From: Streptomyces sp. yr375
Lineage (GTDB): Bacteria > Actinomycetota > Actinomycetes > Streptomycetales > Streptomycetaceae
Assembly: GCF_900110755.1 (NCBI RefSeq)
Contig: NZ_FOFF01000029.1
Span: 1 to 64,000, forward strand
Reading direction: 5' to 3'
DNA: 64,000 nt
Every line of letters starts with the position of its first letter. The first letter of the stretch is position 1. The position numbers and the translations under genes are program-made. The notes beneath the pieces are model-generated. The model searched no databases. It was not told the origin of the DNA and was given only the letters and a program-made list of their open reading frames with translations. Below, one piece after another: positions 30,801 to 37,190 of this stretch.

Positions 30801-33632
30801 CCCACCACCGCCGAGGCGCTGACGGCGATCCTGGCCCGGCTGGCCGGACGCCACGCGGCGCTGCGCACGGCGATCGTCACCGGCCCGCAGGGCGAACGCC
30901 AACTGCGGGTGGACCGCGACCCGGCGGGCCCGCTGCTGCGCTGGACGCCGGTGGACACCGTCGTCACCGGTGCGCTGGACGCCGGTGAGCGGCTGCGGGA
31001 GCTGCTGGAGCCCCCGTTCGACCTCACCGTCCCCGCACTCTGGCGTTTCGAGCTGCTCGACGGCGGTCACGGCGGCGATGACAGCAACGGCGGCGGCCAG
31101 ATCCTGGTCTTCGGCGGCCACCACGCGGTGAGCGACCTCCAGTCGCTGCTGCTCGTCGCGGCCGAGATCGACGCCGAACTGTCCGGCACCCCGCTGCCCG
31201 GCACCGTCACCAACCGCGACCTGGACCTCCTCATCGAGGCCCAGCAGACACCACCGGCCGGGGCCGCCGATGGCCAGGCCGCTGCCGCTGCCACTGCCGC
31301 CGCCGAGTGGCGCGCGGCCTTCGAAGGCAGCTCGCGCCTCGACCTGGAACTGTCCCGGCCACGCCCGCAGACCCGTTCCTTCCGGGCCGGCAGCGTGACC
31401 GTGGCGATCCCCGACGGGCTCATGGAGCGCGTGTCGGAGCGGGCGAGCCGGCTCGCGATCACGCCCGCCGCGTTCTGCCTGGGCACCCTGACCGTGCTCC
31501 TCGCGCGCAGGCGGCAGCAGGAGCGGTTCGTGCTCGCCGTCCCCGTGGACACCCGCATCCACGCCGACGCCTACGACGCGGTCGGCTTCTTCGGAGTGCC
31601 GGTGCCGTTCCCGGCGCAGGCACTCGGCGACGAACCCGTCGAGGAGGTGCTGCGCCGCACGGACGGCCGGCTGAACCGGGTCCTCGCGCGGGGCGCGATG
31701 TTCTCCGACGTGCTGCCCACCCTCGCCCGCCAGGGCCTGCACCGGCCGGCCGCGCCGCTCGTCGAGGTGTACTTCAACTTCGTACGGGCGGCGGGCGGCG
31801 GCCGGCTCGAGAACCTCGCCGTCCTGCCGGTCGGGACGGGCTACTCCGACCTCGACCTGATGATCACGATGTTCCCGGACGGGCGCTGGATCCGCTTCGA
31901 CCACAACCTCGACATCCTCGACGCGGCGGCCACCGCCGAACTGGGCGAGGACTTCGTGCGCCTGCTCACGGAGACGGTCGACGACCCCACCGCCCCCGTC
32001 CGCCCGACACCGCCCCCGAGCCCGCCCGTCGGACTCGAACGCGGACTCGGACTCGCCCTCGCCGCCACCTTCGCGCTGGGCAACCTCCCCCTGATGTGCG
32101 AGGCGGCGCTGAGTGACGGGGCACCGGGCGACGCCTCCGTGACGGTCGCGGAAGCCCCGTACCACCAGGTGCTGGCGAGCCTGCACGACCCCGCCGGGGT
32201 CTTCGCCGACCCGTCGGCGGCGGTGGGCGTCGTCCTGCTGCGGGCGACGGACCTGGAGCGCTTCGGCCCGGTCGACGACACGCTCCTCGCCGACCTGCGC
32301 ACCCAGTACCCGGCGGCCCTGCGCTCCCTGGCCGAACGCACCCGCAAGCCCCTGATCGTCGGCTTCCCGCCCACCGCCGCCCCGGACGAGCGCCTGGCCC
32401 GCTGGGAACAGGACGTCGCCGACGAGCTGGCGGAGACGCCCGGCATCGCGGTGCTGCGCCCCGGCGACTGGACCCGGCACCACACCGTGGAGGAGCCCTT
32501 CGACACCGGCACCGACCGGCTCGCCCACCTCCCCTTCAGCCCGCCCTTCCAGGCGGCGGTGGCCCTGACCCTGGCGGAGGCGGTACGAGCGGTACGGCGT
32601 CCCGTGCCGAAGGTCATCGCGGTGGACGGCGACGAGACCCTGTGGGGCGGAGTCGCCGGCGAGATCGGCCCGGAGGCCGTGGACCTGACCGGCCCCCGCG
32701 CGCTCCTGGCCCGCCGGTTGCTCCAGTGGCGGGCGGCGGGCGTCCTGCTGGCCCTCGTCAGCAACAACGACGAGGCCACGGTACGGGCCGTCCTCGACCG
32801 TCCGGACAGCCTGCTCAAGGCGGAGCACTTCAGCGCGTTCTCCGCGACCTGGGGTCCCAAGTCGGGCCGGCTGGCGCGGGCGGCGCGGGACCTCAACGTC
32901 GGCGTGGACAGCTTCCTGTTCCTGGACGACAACCCCGTCGAGATCGCGGGCGTGCGCGCCGCGCTGCCCGAGGTGCTGTCCGTGACCTGCCCGCCCGCGT
33001 CCGAACTGACCGAGTTCCTCGGCCGGTTGTGGCCGCTGGTGCCGCCGGCGGGCACGGCGGAGGACTCGTTGCGGGCGGGCTTCTACGCGCAGGAGCGGGA
33101 GCGCGACGCGGCCCGCGAGGAGAACGGCTTCGAGGAGTTCCTCGCCGAATTGAAGCTGGAGGTCGACATCCGTGAGGTCACGGAGGACGACGTCCAGCGG
33201 GCCGAGCAACTCGTGCGCCGCACCAACCAGTTCACGATGCGGGCCCGTTCGGAGGACGGCCTCGACGTGGCGCGGTGGCGGGAGTCCGGCGAGGTCTGGA
33301 CGGCGGCGGCCCGGGACCGGTTCGGCGACTACGGGCAGATCGCCCTCCTCGCCGTCCGCCGCGACGGCGACCAACTCGACGTCCTGGCCTGGTCGATGAG
33401 CTGCCGGGCGCTCGGCCGAGGCGTCGAGGAACGGCTGCTGGGGTGGCTGGCCGACCGCGCCGGGGAACTCGGCTGCTCGAAGATCCGCCTGTCGGCCGAA
33501 CGCACCCCGCGCAACGTACCGGCCCGCCGGCTGCTCGCCGCCCTCGGCGGCGGCGACGCGGACGACGAGAGCCTCGGCCTCGTGGCGACACCGGACCACC
33601 TGCGGACGTTCCGCTCCTGGCAGCAGCAGTAA
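18861..33632 (+). CDS. Bimodular type I PKS with terminal condensation and FkbH-like domains
   Basis: This 4,923-aa protein has, in order, ACP (~18-95, Ser in LGLGSRQL), KS1 (~118-545, Cys in DTACSSSL), AT1 (~660-940; GHSQGE, YASH, methylmalonyl-type), DH1 (~1060-1310; HTVHGEVLLPG, LLDAALH), an ER-like region (~1466-1724) lacking about 70 residues, KR1 (~1730-1965; TGATGTLG, NYAAANA, LDD) and ACP1 (Ser ~2046). Module 2 is KS2 (~2116-2549), AT2 (~2650-2945; GHSLGE, FASH), DH2 (~3040-3250; HRVSGEVWLPA), KR2 (~3570-3800; TGGLGGLG, LDD) and ACP2 (Ser ~3879). A condensation domain (~3950-4365, HHAVSD) and an FkbH-like HAD domain (~4390-4923; VDGDETLWGG) end it. The first ACP accepts the FAAL acyl group. 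No thioesterase domain is present; the reductase encoded downstream is the likely release enzyme. Confidence 0.93.
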   Translation: MSAPEARTPSPAPTPTTAEDVSGWLAAAVAEQAALHPDAVDLDRPIAELGLGSRQLVTLAAGLSELLGRPLDPSLLYNHPTIAAIAEAVFDDGPAGAEVGVRAGMRSAQAGGASVVADDIAIVSMACRFPGGADDPERLWGLLAAGVDVISEAPVGRWDTRGLYDPDPEATGKAYSLRGGYLADVDGFDAAFFGISAREAAAMDPQQRLLLQTSWEAIERAGIVPETLNGSSTGVYVGLYDSGYLAAAGLDQLDGHVGTGSASSVASGRIAYTLGLQGPAVTVDTACSSSLVALHLAARALAAGECDLALAGGASLLVSARGHVEFSRLRGLSPSGRCSPFSTDADGVVWAEGCGLVLLKRLGDARRDGDRVLAVVKGSAINQDGRSQGLSAPNGLAQERVLRAALDAAGLAPDDVDYVEAHGTGTKLGDPIEGRALAAVFGPGRSAQLPLGVGSMKSNLGHTGAAAGIGGVIKTVLALGKESLPPSLHAETPTDHVDWANSGLRVQSCAQPWPRDEARVRRAGVSAFGISGTNAHVVLEEAPQDLAEADQPVAGAGEPAVGEQPGTPPPAAFLFPLSARTLPALRGQAARLRDALAAEPRPSLPAVAATLGRRRTHFEQRAVVQAAHADELLAALNDLAEARSDTGSESVVGPGRVLPPGKVAFVFPGQGSQWAGMARDLLDRSPVFADELDRCDAALRPFTGWSVTRVLRGDAAAPPLDRVDVVQPVLFAVMVSLAAVWRSRGVRPDAVIGHSQGEVAAACVAGALSLSDAAAVVALRSQALTGLAGTGTMAVVALPHDEVTALLAEFGGRVSVAAVNSGRSTVIAGAVEPLEALLADLDRQQVFVRRIDVDYASHSAQVEPVRETLLAELDGVLTTPTPVAWYSTVSGEPVTEELEADYWYRNLREPVRFAPTVERMIADGHNCFVELSPHPALLTALRTIAEDAADAADAVDAQSADRELVVVGSLRRDEDGSACLDRAAAELHVHGRPVDWRRLVADGPAANLPTYAFQHTRYWLDATAAGGPNVTGAGLEDTGHALLTAAAMVAGTEQCLLSGLLSAETQPWLTDHTVHGEVLLPGTAFAEMAIRAGDRVGCPVVEELTLHTPLRLAPGDAVRIQVWAEAPDPDGRRALTVSSCPDTPDRARTWTRHASGTLAPAAVSETATDDLRQWPPSDALPVPVDDLYDRFRAAGYGYGPAFQGVRSVWRSGDGDLYAEVALPEQVDGVDRFGLHPALLDAALHALRVGHHDDDTRVMLPFSWSGVRLHATGATRLRLRLRRTGPDEIDLLAADPTGAPVLTADALTLRELTTDGPLPARLDSLYEVKWTAVQPAAPEEAAAPDTTASAATVLTSPTLTEALSAVQSCLAADTRLLLVTRGAVTTGPGDRAPDPAQAAVWGLVRSAQSEHPGRFVLVDVDDDEQGAAESALAAALATGEPQLAVRGGELFAPRMAALSGRGMLVPPADGSSSWRLQATGGASPDALALVPYETADRPLAAHEVRIAVRAAGLSLHDVAITLAEAETEAGAEDGQDTALGREAAGIVTETGPDVTDLAPGDRVMGLVPAHAFAPSAVADHRTLAPIPVGWTFARAASVPLAYLTAYHGLVDVAGLRAGESVRIHAADDGVGTAAAQLARHLGAEPRLVSSRTPADGGRLVELGVADVLEASPERVREMLAEVLRLFGEGVLTPLPLAVWDVRGAPEAFRHANRAGRFGKVVLTIPAALDPRGTVLITGATGTLGRLTARHLVTRHGVRHLLLVGRRGAAADGMPELTTELSALGATVSVVAGDVADRDAVAAILAGIPGDHPLTAVFHAAGVLDDGVIEHLTPDRLAAVTGPKSDAALVLHELTAGLDLAQFVLFSSLAGVIGNAGQANYAAANAALDALAQRRRAAGLPALSLAWGLWAPTGGMTGHLGEAELRRLARAGTGALTAEEGLALLDSALDTGLAAVIPVKLDTSRFTGPAVPPLLRGLAPAPAPVRRTAHTDQPTEGTLVDRLDRLPEPERAEQIMALVREEVSGVLELGTADPVRPDLPLRELGLDSLLAVELRNRLSARLGRKLPATLLFDHPTPARLAQYLLGTLPATASHAVRPRTTTHAPPAVGTAASATTTDEPVAVVSMACRLPGGVSDPDGLWRLVAEGRDAVGPFPAERWDVDTLYDPDPDALGKSYGQEGGFLDGIESFDAAFFGITPKEAAAMDPQQRLLLETAWEALERAGIVPADLAGSTTGVYIGMFGSEYLAGSRLDQFNGYVGTGSALSVASGRLAYSLGLHGPALTVDTACSSSLVALHLAAQALRSGECDLALTGGVTLMVTPQIFVEFSRLRGLSPSGRCRSFSDEADGAVWGEGVGMIVLKRLSDARRDGDEVLAVLRGTAVNQDGRSQGLSAPYGPAQVQVIRRALEQSGLTPDDIDFVEAHGTGTTLGDPIEANALAEVFDSDLRESRPLYVGSLKSNIGHIQAASGVAGLIKVVESLRHETLPRTLHADTPSRHVDWEQSGLRLLQEPAAWPAEAVAEGGRVRRAGLSAFGISGTNAHVIVEEAPPAAPASESATEPGSAPGSAPGLFVLSARSDTALQAQAGRLAEHVTVAGAELPLADVAFTLARHRSGFARRAAVVAADRDELLAGLEALANRQAQLASPRDDMTGKVAYVFSGHGGQWAGMALELAADSKVFRAELDRIDEAVRRQAGWSVVDVLGSAQAEADFDRAFGRTEVLQPVLFAVNAALAAVWRALGVAPDAVVGHSLGEIAAAYAAGALSLDDAVAVVTRRAAAVAPLVGQGGMLALDRPRAEVAELLRPYEGRLFVGAVNSPDSTAVSGDVDALAELRRSCEERGVKVHGLSTPFASHSPHMAAVRTELTAALADVTASRAHTPLYSSVLAEPVPGDLLDADYWYANLSEPVRFADTVRRLLDDGYRYFVELSPHPSLAASIEAVAAAAGVDAVTVGSLRRDGGSLPDLLRQTGRLYTAGHTPDWSVMFPTGHRADLPTYPFAPERHWTDLAPALTAGSSGAPLVDTHVEPSDEPDRHVFQTVIDLRDARFGYLADHRVSGEVWLPAAAFLEMALEAAATLQDGGELRLADVGFMEPLRLDADRPVQLQLILRPEKAEKAEAAETGQDGLRGFTIASRPSAPAGVRRPGPWTPHVTGRVGPAPADSPTTTADLADFPGLAPAALREQCADSVETSAVYARFTAAGLDYGPAFRRLLDGRAAPRQALARLAERPLDGHLVHPALLDAAFHVMALPGDTPSGRPFVPAGFERLRFTGLGTAPVWTACRLRAVDGDSVTLDVSLLDKEERPVLEIEGFRLASLSPLDHALFEVRWQPRPAAQEPPTRGPWLIVADETGVAAELSARLGELPHVVARRGTAFTAEAPGRYVLDPVNPEHVSRLLDEAFPDAGQSGGQNGGLPERVVLLSALDAPAVDAADTAAEAARLAVLGTLHLVRALAERPRGRSPRLFVVARGSQAAGDSTQVTSPQQALAWGFGLAVAQEYPELSTTLIDLPSDGTTDSGIDALWTQLRHADDERLVALRDTGRLVPRLAPTRPDADTDGDGDGDGGSNSKATPIRPDGAYLVTGGLGGLGRVVAERLVRRGVRRLALLSRGTPAPEAARWIAALEQRGVLVHLARADVADRDSLTAALAATRTRLGPIAGVVHAAGVLDDATVPNLTDERVLRVLAPKVLGTALLTELIPEAETLVLFSSVAGLLGSPGQSPYSAANAFLDAWAHHLSRTGRPALSLDWGAWTGVGMVAESDTRAASTSRSGLKGFSPEDGGELFERVLNSTRRQLAPVALDWETLALDPDLIRTRPILGDVVTVSTGDATGSDHLAERVFAATTDQDRAVRLEAYVAARVAEVAGGAAEPSPTTALKQLGLDSLMLVRLRNVFARELGVHLPAEAVFGSADIRTLARTVGEALPERTGPAETSGPAAAPETPAPEVAATELRPATRDVVRLLRTAQQGVPSAAHAIGMAVRLATPTTAEALTAILARLAGRHAALRTAIVTGPQGERQLRVDRDPAGPLLRWTPVDTVVTGALDAGERLRELLEPPFDLTVPALWRFELLDGGHGGDDSNGGGQILVFGGHHAVSDLQSLLLVAAEIDAELSGTPLPGTVTNRDLDLLIEAQQTPPAGAADGQAAAAATAAAEWRAAFEGSSRLDLELSRPRPQTRSFRAGSVTVAIPDGLMERVSERASRLAITPAAFCLGTLTVLLARRRQQERFVLAVPVDTRIHADAYDAVGFFGVPVPFPAQALGDEPVEEVLRRTDGRLNRVLARGAMFSDVLPTLARQGLHRPAAPLVEVYFNFVRAAGGGRLENLAVLPVGTGYSDLDLMITMFPDGRWIRFDHNLDILDAAATAELGEDFVRLLTETVDDPTAPVRPTPPPSPPVGLERGLGLALAATFALGNLPLMCEAALSDGAPGDASVTVAEAPYHQVLASLHDPAGVFADPSAAVGVVLLRATDLERFGPVDDTLLADLRTQYPAALRSLAERTRKPLIVGFPPTAAPDERLARWEQDVADELAETPGIAVLRPGDWTRHHTVEEPFDTGTDRLAHLPFSPPFQAAVALTLAEAVRAVRRPVPKVIAVDGDETLWGGVAGEIGPEAVDLTGPRALLARRLLQWRAAGVLLALVSNNDEATVRAVLDRPDSLLKAEHFSAFSATWGPKSGRLARAARDLNVGVDSFLFLDDNPVEIAGVRAALPEVLSVTCPPASELTEFLGRLWPLVPPAGTAEDSLRAGFYAQERERDAAREENGFEEFLAELKLEVDIREVTEDDVQRAEQLVRRTNQFTMRARSEDGLDVARWRESGEVWTAAARDRFGDYGQIALLAVRRDGDQLDVLAWSMSCRALGRGVEERLLGWLADRAGELGCSKIRLSAERTPRNVPARRLLAALGGGDADDESLGLVATPDHLRTFRSWQQQ

Positions 33633-33718
33633 CCGCAGCGGTATCCGCAGCGGTATCCGCGGCAGTGACCCAACCGATGACGAACAGTGAAGGAAGAACA
33701 CACCGTGAAGAGCGCACC

Positions 33719-36016
33719 ATGCGTGAGGTGAACGATGGCGAGTCCATCGAGCGGGGCGGCAACGGCCTCAGCGTGACCGACCTCCTGGCCAAGGTCATGG
33801 CCACACCCACGTCAGAGCCGCCCGCCCACCCGGCCGCACACCCGGCCGTGCGGACCCCGCGGACCGTGGACGGTCTGGCCGCCGCCATCGCCGCCGAGGC
33901 GGGCCGCTACGTACCCGACGGGCACCTGTCACCCGACACGGACTTCTTCGACGCGGGCGGAACCTCCGTCCACGCGGTGGAACTCGTCGCCACGCTCGAA
34001 CGCGAACTGGGCATGGAGATCGCCCTCGACGACGTGTTCGCCGACGCCCGCCCCCGCACCCTCGCCACCCGCTGGCTGGGCACCACGGCACCCCCCGCCA
34101 CAACACCCGCCCCCGCCGCGCCCCTCCCGGTCCCCCGCACCCAGGCGGCCCCCGCTTCCCCCGTCACCACGGCCCGCGCCGAGGATCTGGACCAGATCCT
34201 CGCCGACCTCTCCCTCGCCGACCGGCTCCCGTGGACCGACGTCCCCGAGCCGCTGCCGCCCACCCGGATCCTGCTGACCGGCGCGACCGGCTTCCTCGGC
34301 GGCCACATGCTGCTGGACCTGCTGCGGCACAGCGACGCGCACGTCTACTGCCTGGTCCGCGCCGCCGACGAGGAGGCGGCGCTCGCCCGGCTCGGCGAGG
34401 CGCTGCGCAGCTACGAGCTGCCGTGGTCCGCCGAGATCCGCCGCCGGGTGACCGTCCTGCCCGGCGACATCCGCCGCCCGCACCTCGGTCTCTCCGACGA
34501 GGTGTGGAACACCCTCGCCCACGAGCTGGACAGCGTCGTCGGCGTGGCCGCGGCCGTGGACTTCCTGCGCGGCTACCAGTCGCTGCGGCAGAGCAACGTC
34601 CTCGGCGCGCTGACCCTGGCCGAACTGGCGTCGACCGGCCGCCCCAAGCCGCTGCACCACATCTCGTCCATCGCCGTCTTCAACGAGGTCGGCATCACCG
34701 CGATGGGCGAGGACGACCCGCTCGCCCACGCGGACCGCCTCATCTCCGGTTACGACCAGACGAAGTGGGCGGCGGAGGTCGCCCTGCGCCGGGCCCGCGA
34801 CCACGGTCTGGTGGTCAGCGCGATGCGGCCGGGCGGCATCGGCGGGCACACCGTCACCGGCGCGTTCAACTCCCAGGACCTGAGCAGCGGTCTGATCTCG
34901 GCGTTCGCCCGCTTCCGCACCGTGCCCGCCTTCCGCTACCTGAACGCGGCCCCCGTCGACTGGGTGAGCCGCGTCGCGGTCGCCGTCGTCTGCGAACCGG
35001 ACGCCTGGGGTTACGACTACAACCTCACCGGTGTGCCCAACACGCTGGACGACGTCGTACAGGACATGGCGCTCGGCGGGATGAACGTGCGCGTCCAGGA
35101 CTGGGACGAGTGGCGCGTCGACGCGCTGGCCCGTCTCCAGGCCGAGCCCGTCCCCGAACTGGGCTTCCTCACCCGGGTGTTGGAGAGCCCCACGGCGCTG
35201 AAGCTGTGCGAGGCCACGCTGAAGGGACCGGCGGCCACCGACGAGCGCACCGCCGCGCTGGTCGAGGCGCTGGAACTTCCGGCCGCGGCCCGCTACGACA
35301 CCCAGGCCCAGCTCAGGACGTTCGAGCGGCTGGCGAGCACGGGTCTGTCCCGGCTGCCGCACAAGGACGACCAGCCGTACCTGTGGTTCTCGGAGACGAC
35401 CGAGGGCACGGTCGGGGCGGTCGGCCCGGCCGGCGAACCCGCCCCCGCCACCGTCCCCTGCTCGATGGCTCTCACGCTCTCGATCGCGAGCATGTACCAG
35501 CTGGTGAAGGACCGCCGGATCGACGTCGCCGGGGAGCTGACCTGTCCGGCCCTGCACGCCGAACCGCTCGTGATCCAGCACGGGGACATCTGGGTCCGCC
35601 CGGAGGAGGGCATCCCGTTGGAGGACGGGCTGCGCCACCAACTCCTGCTCTACCGGCTGTGGTTGCGCGACGCCGACGGCGGCACCTGGTGGCTGGAGGG
35701 CCGTAAGTTCGCCCGCGCCCGGCGCGACCTGTGGCGGCAGACCCGCGCGCTGAGCGTCGAGATCGGCCCGGAGGGCGAGCCCGCGCGGTACGCGGGTGAG
35801 GTCGTCGTCCCCGCCGACAGCTACGTACGCGACCAGATCGACGGCATCAGGGTCGACCCGCGGCTCACCGGCCGGGAGAAGCGGGCCGCGAAGCTGACCT
35901 GGCTGGCCTGGTTCGGCATGGAAATGGGCCGCGGCATGCTCGGTCCCTTCACCCGCGCCGCGGCGGACCTGCTCGACCTGCGCCGCAACCCCACCCTTAC
36001 GGAGCGCAACCGATGA
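33719..36016 (+). CDS. Carrier-thioester reductase protein with extra C-terminal domain
   Basis: This 765-aa protein has a carrier domain (~50-120; DFFDAGGTSVHAV, phosphopantetheine Ser ~83), a Pro/Ala linker and an NAD(P)-binding reductase domain (~180-460; TGATGFLGGHMLLDL, ISSIAVF, YDQTKW as the YxxxK catalytic pair). Such TD domains release carrier-bound chains as aldehydes or alcohols. The last ~250 residues (SMALTLSI, ALHAEPLVI, LEGRKFARAR) resemble an accessory domain found with actinobacterial cholesterol-oxidase-type proteins; its role is unclear. Start choice is uncertain (ATG 33677 or 33719; neither has a strong SD). Its stop overlaps the next start as ATGA. It follows the PKS-C-FkbH protein and probably provides the carrier and release step for it. 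Confidence 0.85.
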   Translation: MREVNDGESIERGGNGLSVTDLLAKVMATPTSEPPAHPAAHPAVRTPRTVDGLAAAIAAEAGRYVPDGHLSPDTDFFDAGGTSVHAVELVATLERELGMEIALDDVFADARPRTLATRWLGTTAPPATTPAPAAPLPVPRTQAAPASPVTTARAEDLDQILADLSLADRLPWTDVPEPLPPTRILLTGATGFLGGHMLLDLLRHSDAHVYCLVRAADEEAALARLGEALRSYELPWSAEIRRRVTVLPGDIRRPHLGLSDEVWNTLAHELDSVVGVAAAVDFLRGYQSLRQSNVLGALTLAELASTGRPKPLHHISSIAVFNEVGITAMGEDDPLAHADRLISGYDQTKWAAEVALRRARDHGLVVSAMRPGGIGGHTVTGAFNSQDLSSGLISAFARFRTVPAFRYLNAAPVDWVSRVAVAVVCEPDAWGYDYNLTGVPNTLDDVVQDMALGGMNVRVQDWDEWRVDALARLQAEPVPELGFLTRVLESPTALKLCEATLKGPAATDERTAALVEALELPAAARYDTQAQLRTFERLASTGLSRLPHKDDQPYLWFSETTEGTVGAVGPAGEPAPATVPCSMALTLSIASMYQLVKDRRIDVAGELTCPALHAEPLVIQHGDIWVRPEEGIPLEDGLRHQLLLYRLWLRDADGGTWWLEGRKFARARRDLWRQTRALSVEIGPEGEPARYAGEVVVPADSYVRDQIDGIRVDPRLTGREKRAAKLTWLAWFGMEMGRGMLGPFTRAAADLLDLRRNPTLTERNR

Positions 36017-37158
36017 TGTTCGGCAGGACCACCAAGTCCACCAAGACAGGGCGGCCGGCGCTGCGCAAGGTCCGCACGGGCGCCACCCTGCGTCCCCTGT
36101 ACCACCGGCTCGACCCCGCGGCCGTCGAGGAGATCCCGTTCCACACCTCGGACGGCGTCCGGCTCGGCCTCACCCGCATCAGGACCGGCGAGGAGGACCG
36201 CCCCGCCGTCCTGCTGCTGCACGGACACACCGCGTCCGCCGACATGTTCCTGCTGCCCGAGACCCGCAACCTGGTCGACAGCCTCCTGGACGACGGCTAC
36301 GAGCCGTGGCTCCTGGACTGGCGGGGCAGTTGCCGGCTGCCGTACAACGAGACCGGCAGGAAGTACACGTACGACGACGTCGCCCTGTACGACATCCCCG
36401 AGGCCGTCGCCCATATCCGGCAACGCATCGGTGAGCGGCCGCTGTTCGTCGTCGCGCACTGCATCGGCTCGCTGACGCTGTCGATGAGCATGACGGCGGG
36501 CCTGGTGCCGGGGCTCGCGGGCGTGGTCTCGCAGGGCGTGTTCCTGACGCCGAAGCTCGGCGGGCGTACGTCGCTGGCGATGTCGGTGGCGAACGAGCTG
36601 CTGAAGAACCGGATGGACCATGTGCCGGTCGACTTCCGCAAGGTCGGCTTCCGGTCCAAGTACACCCCGCTGTTCGCGCTGGCCTCCCGCAAGGCGGACT
36701 GCCCGGACCCGACGTGCCAGATGCTGCACAACTCGGCCTGGGGCATGGGTGCTTCGCTCTTCGTCCACAGCCATCTGTCCGAGACGACCCATCACCGGCT
36801 CACCGAGCTGCTCGGCCCGGCGCCGCTGTGGATCGTGCCGCATCTGCGCCGGATCGAGCTGGCCCGGAGTGTGGTGCGCTGGCACGACACCGACCACCGC
36901 TACCGGTCGCTGCCGCAAAACGCCCTGGACGCGGCGGCCCGCATCGACACCCCGGTGCTGCTCCTGGCCGGCAGTGCGAACGGCCTGTGGCTGGACTCCC
37001 AGAAGCTCTGCCACGACGTCCTCACCCACCGCCAGCCCCAACTGGACGTCACCTACCGGGAGATCCCCGGTTACGGCCATCTGGACACGTTCATCGGACG
37101 AGGCGCCGCCCTCGACGTGTTCGGCCACATCCTGGACTTCCTGGCCGAACACCGCTGA
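36013..37158 (+). CDS. Alpha/beta hydrolase with cysteine in the nucleophile elbow
   Basis: This 381-aa alpha/beta-hydrolase-fold protein has an oxyanion region VLLLHGHTASADMF (~65), the elbow VVAHCIGSLTLS (~150) in which Cys replaces the usual Ser, an acid region (VLLLAGSANGLWLD, ~315) and a late His in YGHLDTF. It overlaps the reductase gene by ATGA and so belongs to the PKS operon. The same fold with AHC.GS occurs in hydrolase domains linked to the accessory domain at the end of the reductase, so the two may act together. The substrate is unknown; editing or hydrolytic tailoring is plausible. Confidence 0.8.
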   Translation: MMFGRTTKSTKTGRPALRKVRTGATLRPLYHRLDPAAVEEIPFHTSDGVRLGLTRIRTGEEDRPAVLLLHGHTASADMFLLPETRNLVDSLLDDGYEPWLLDWRGSCRLPYNETGRKYTYDDVALYDIPEAVAHIRQRIGERPLFVVAHCIGSLTLSMSMTAGLVPGLAGVVSQGVFLTPKLGGRTSLAMSVANELLKNRMDHVPVDFRKVGFRSKYTPLFALASRKADCPDPTCQMLHNSAWGMGASLFVHSHLSETTHHRLTELLGPAPLWIVPHLRRIELARSVVRWHDTDHRYRSLPQNALDAAARIDTPVLLLAGSANGLWLDSQKLCHDVLTHRQPQLDVTYREIPGYGHLDTFIGRGAALDVFGHILDFLAEHR

Positions 37159-37190
37159 CGACGCCGTCCGCAGGCTCCTTCCCGGCTACC

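Noticed and set aside
19017..33701. Three very long minus-strand frames opposite the PKS
   Set aside because: Low-complexity Arg/Gly/Val content and no family motif; the PKS domains are unambiguous on the plus strand.
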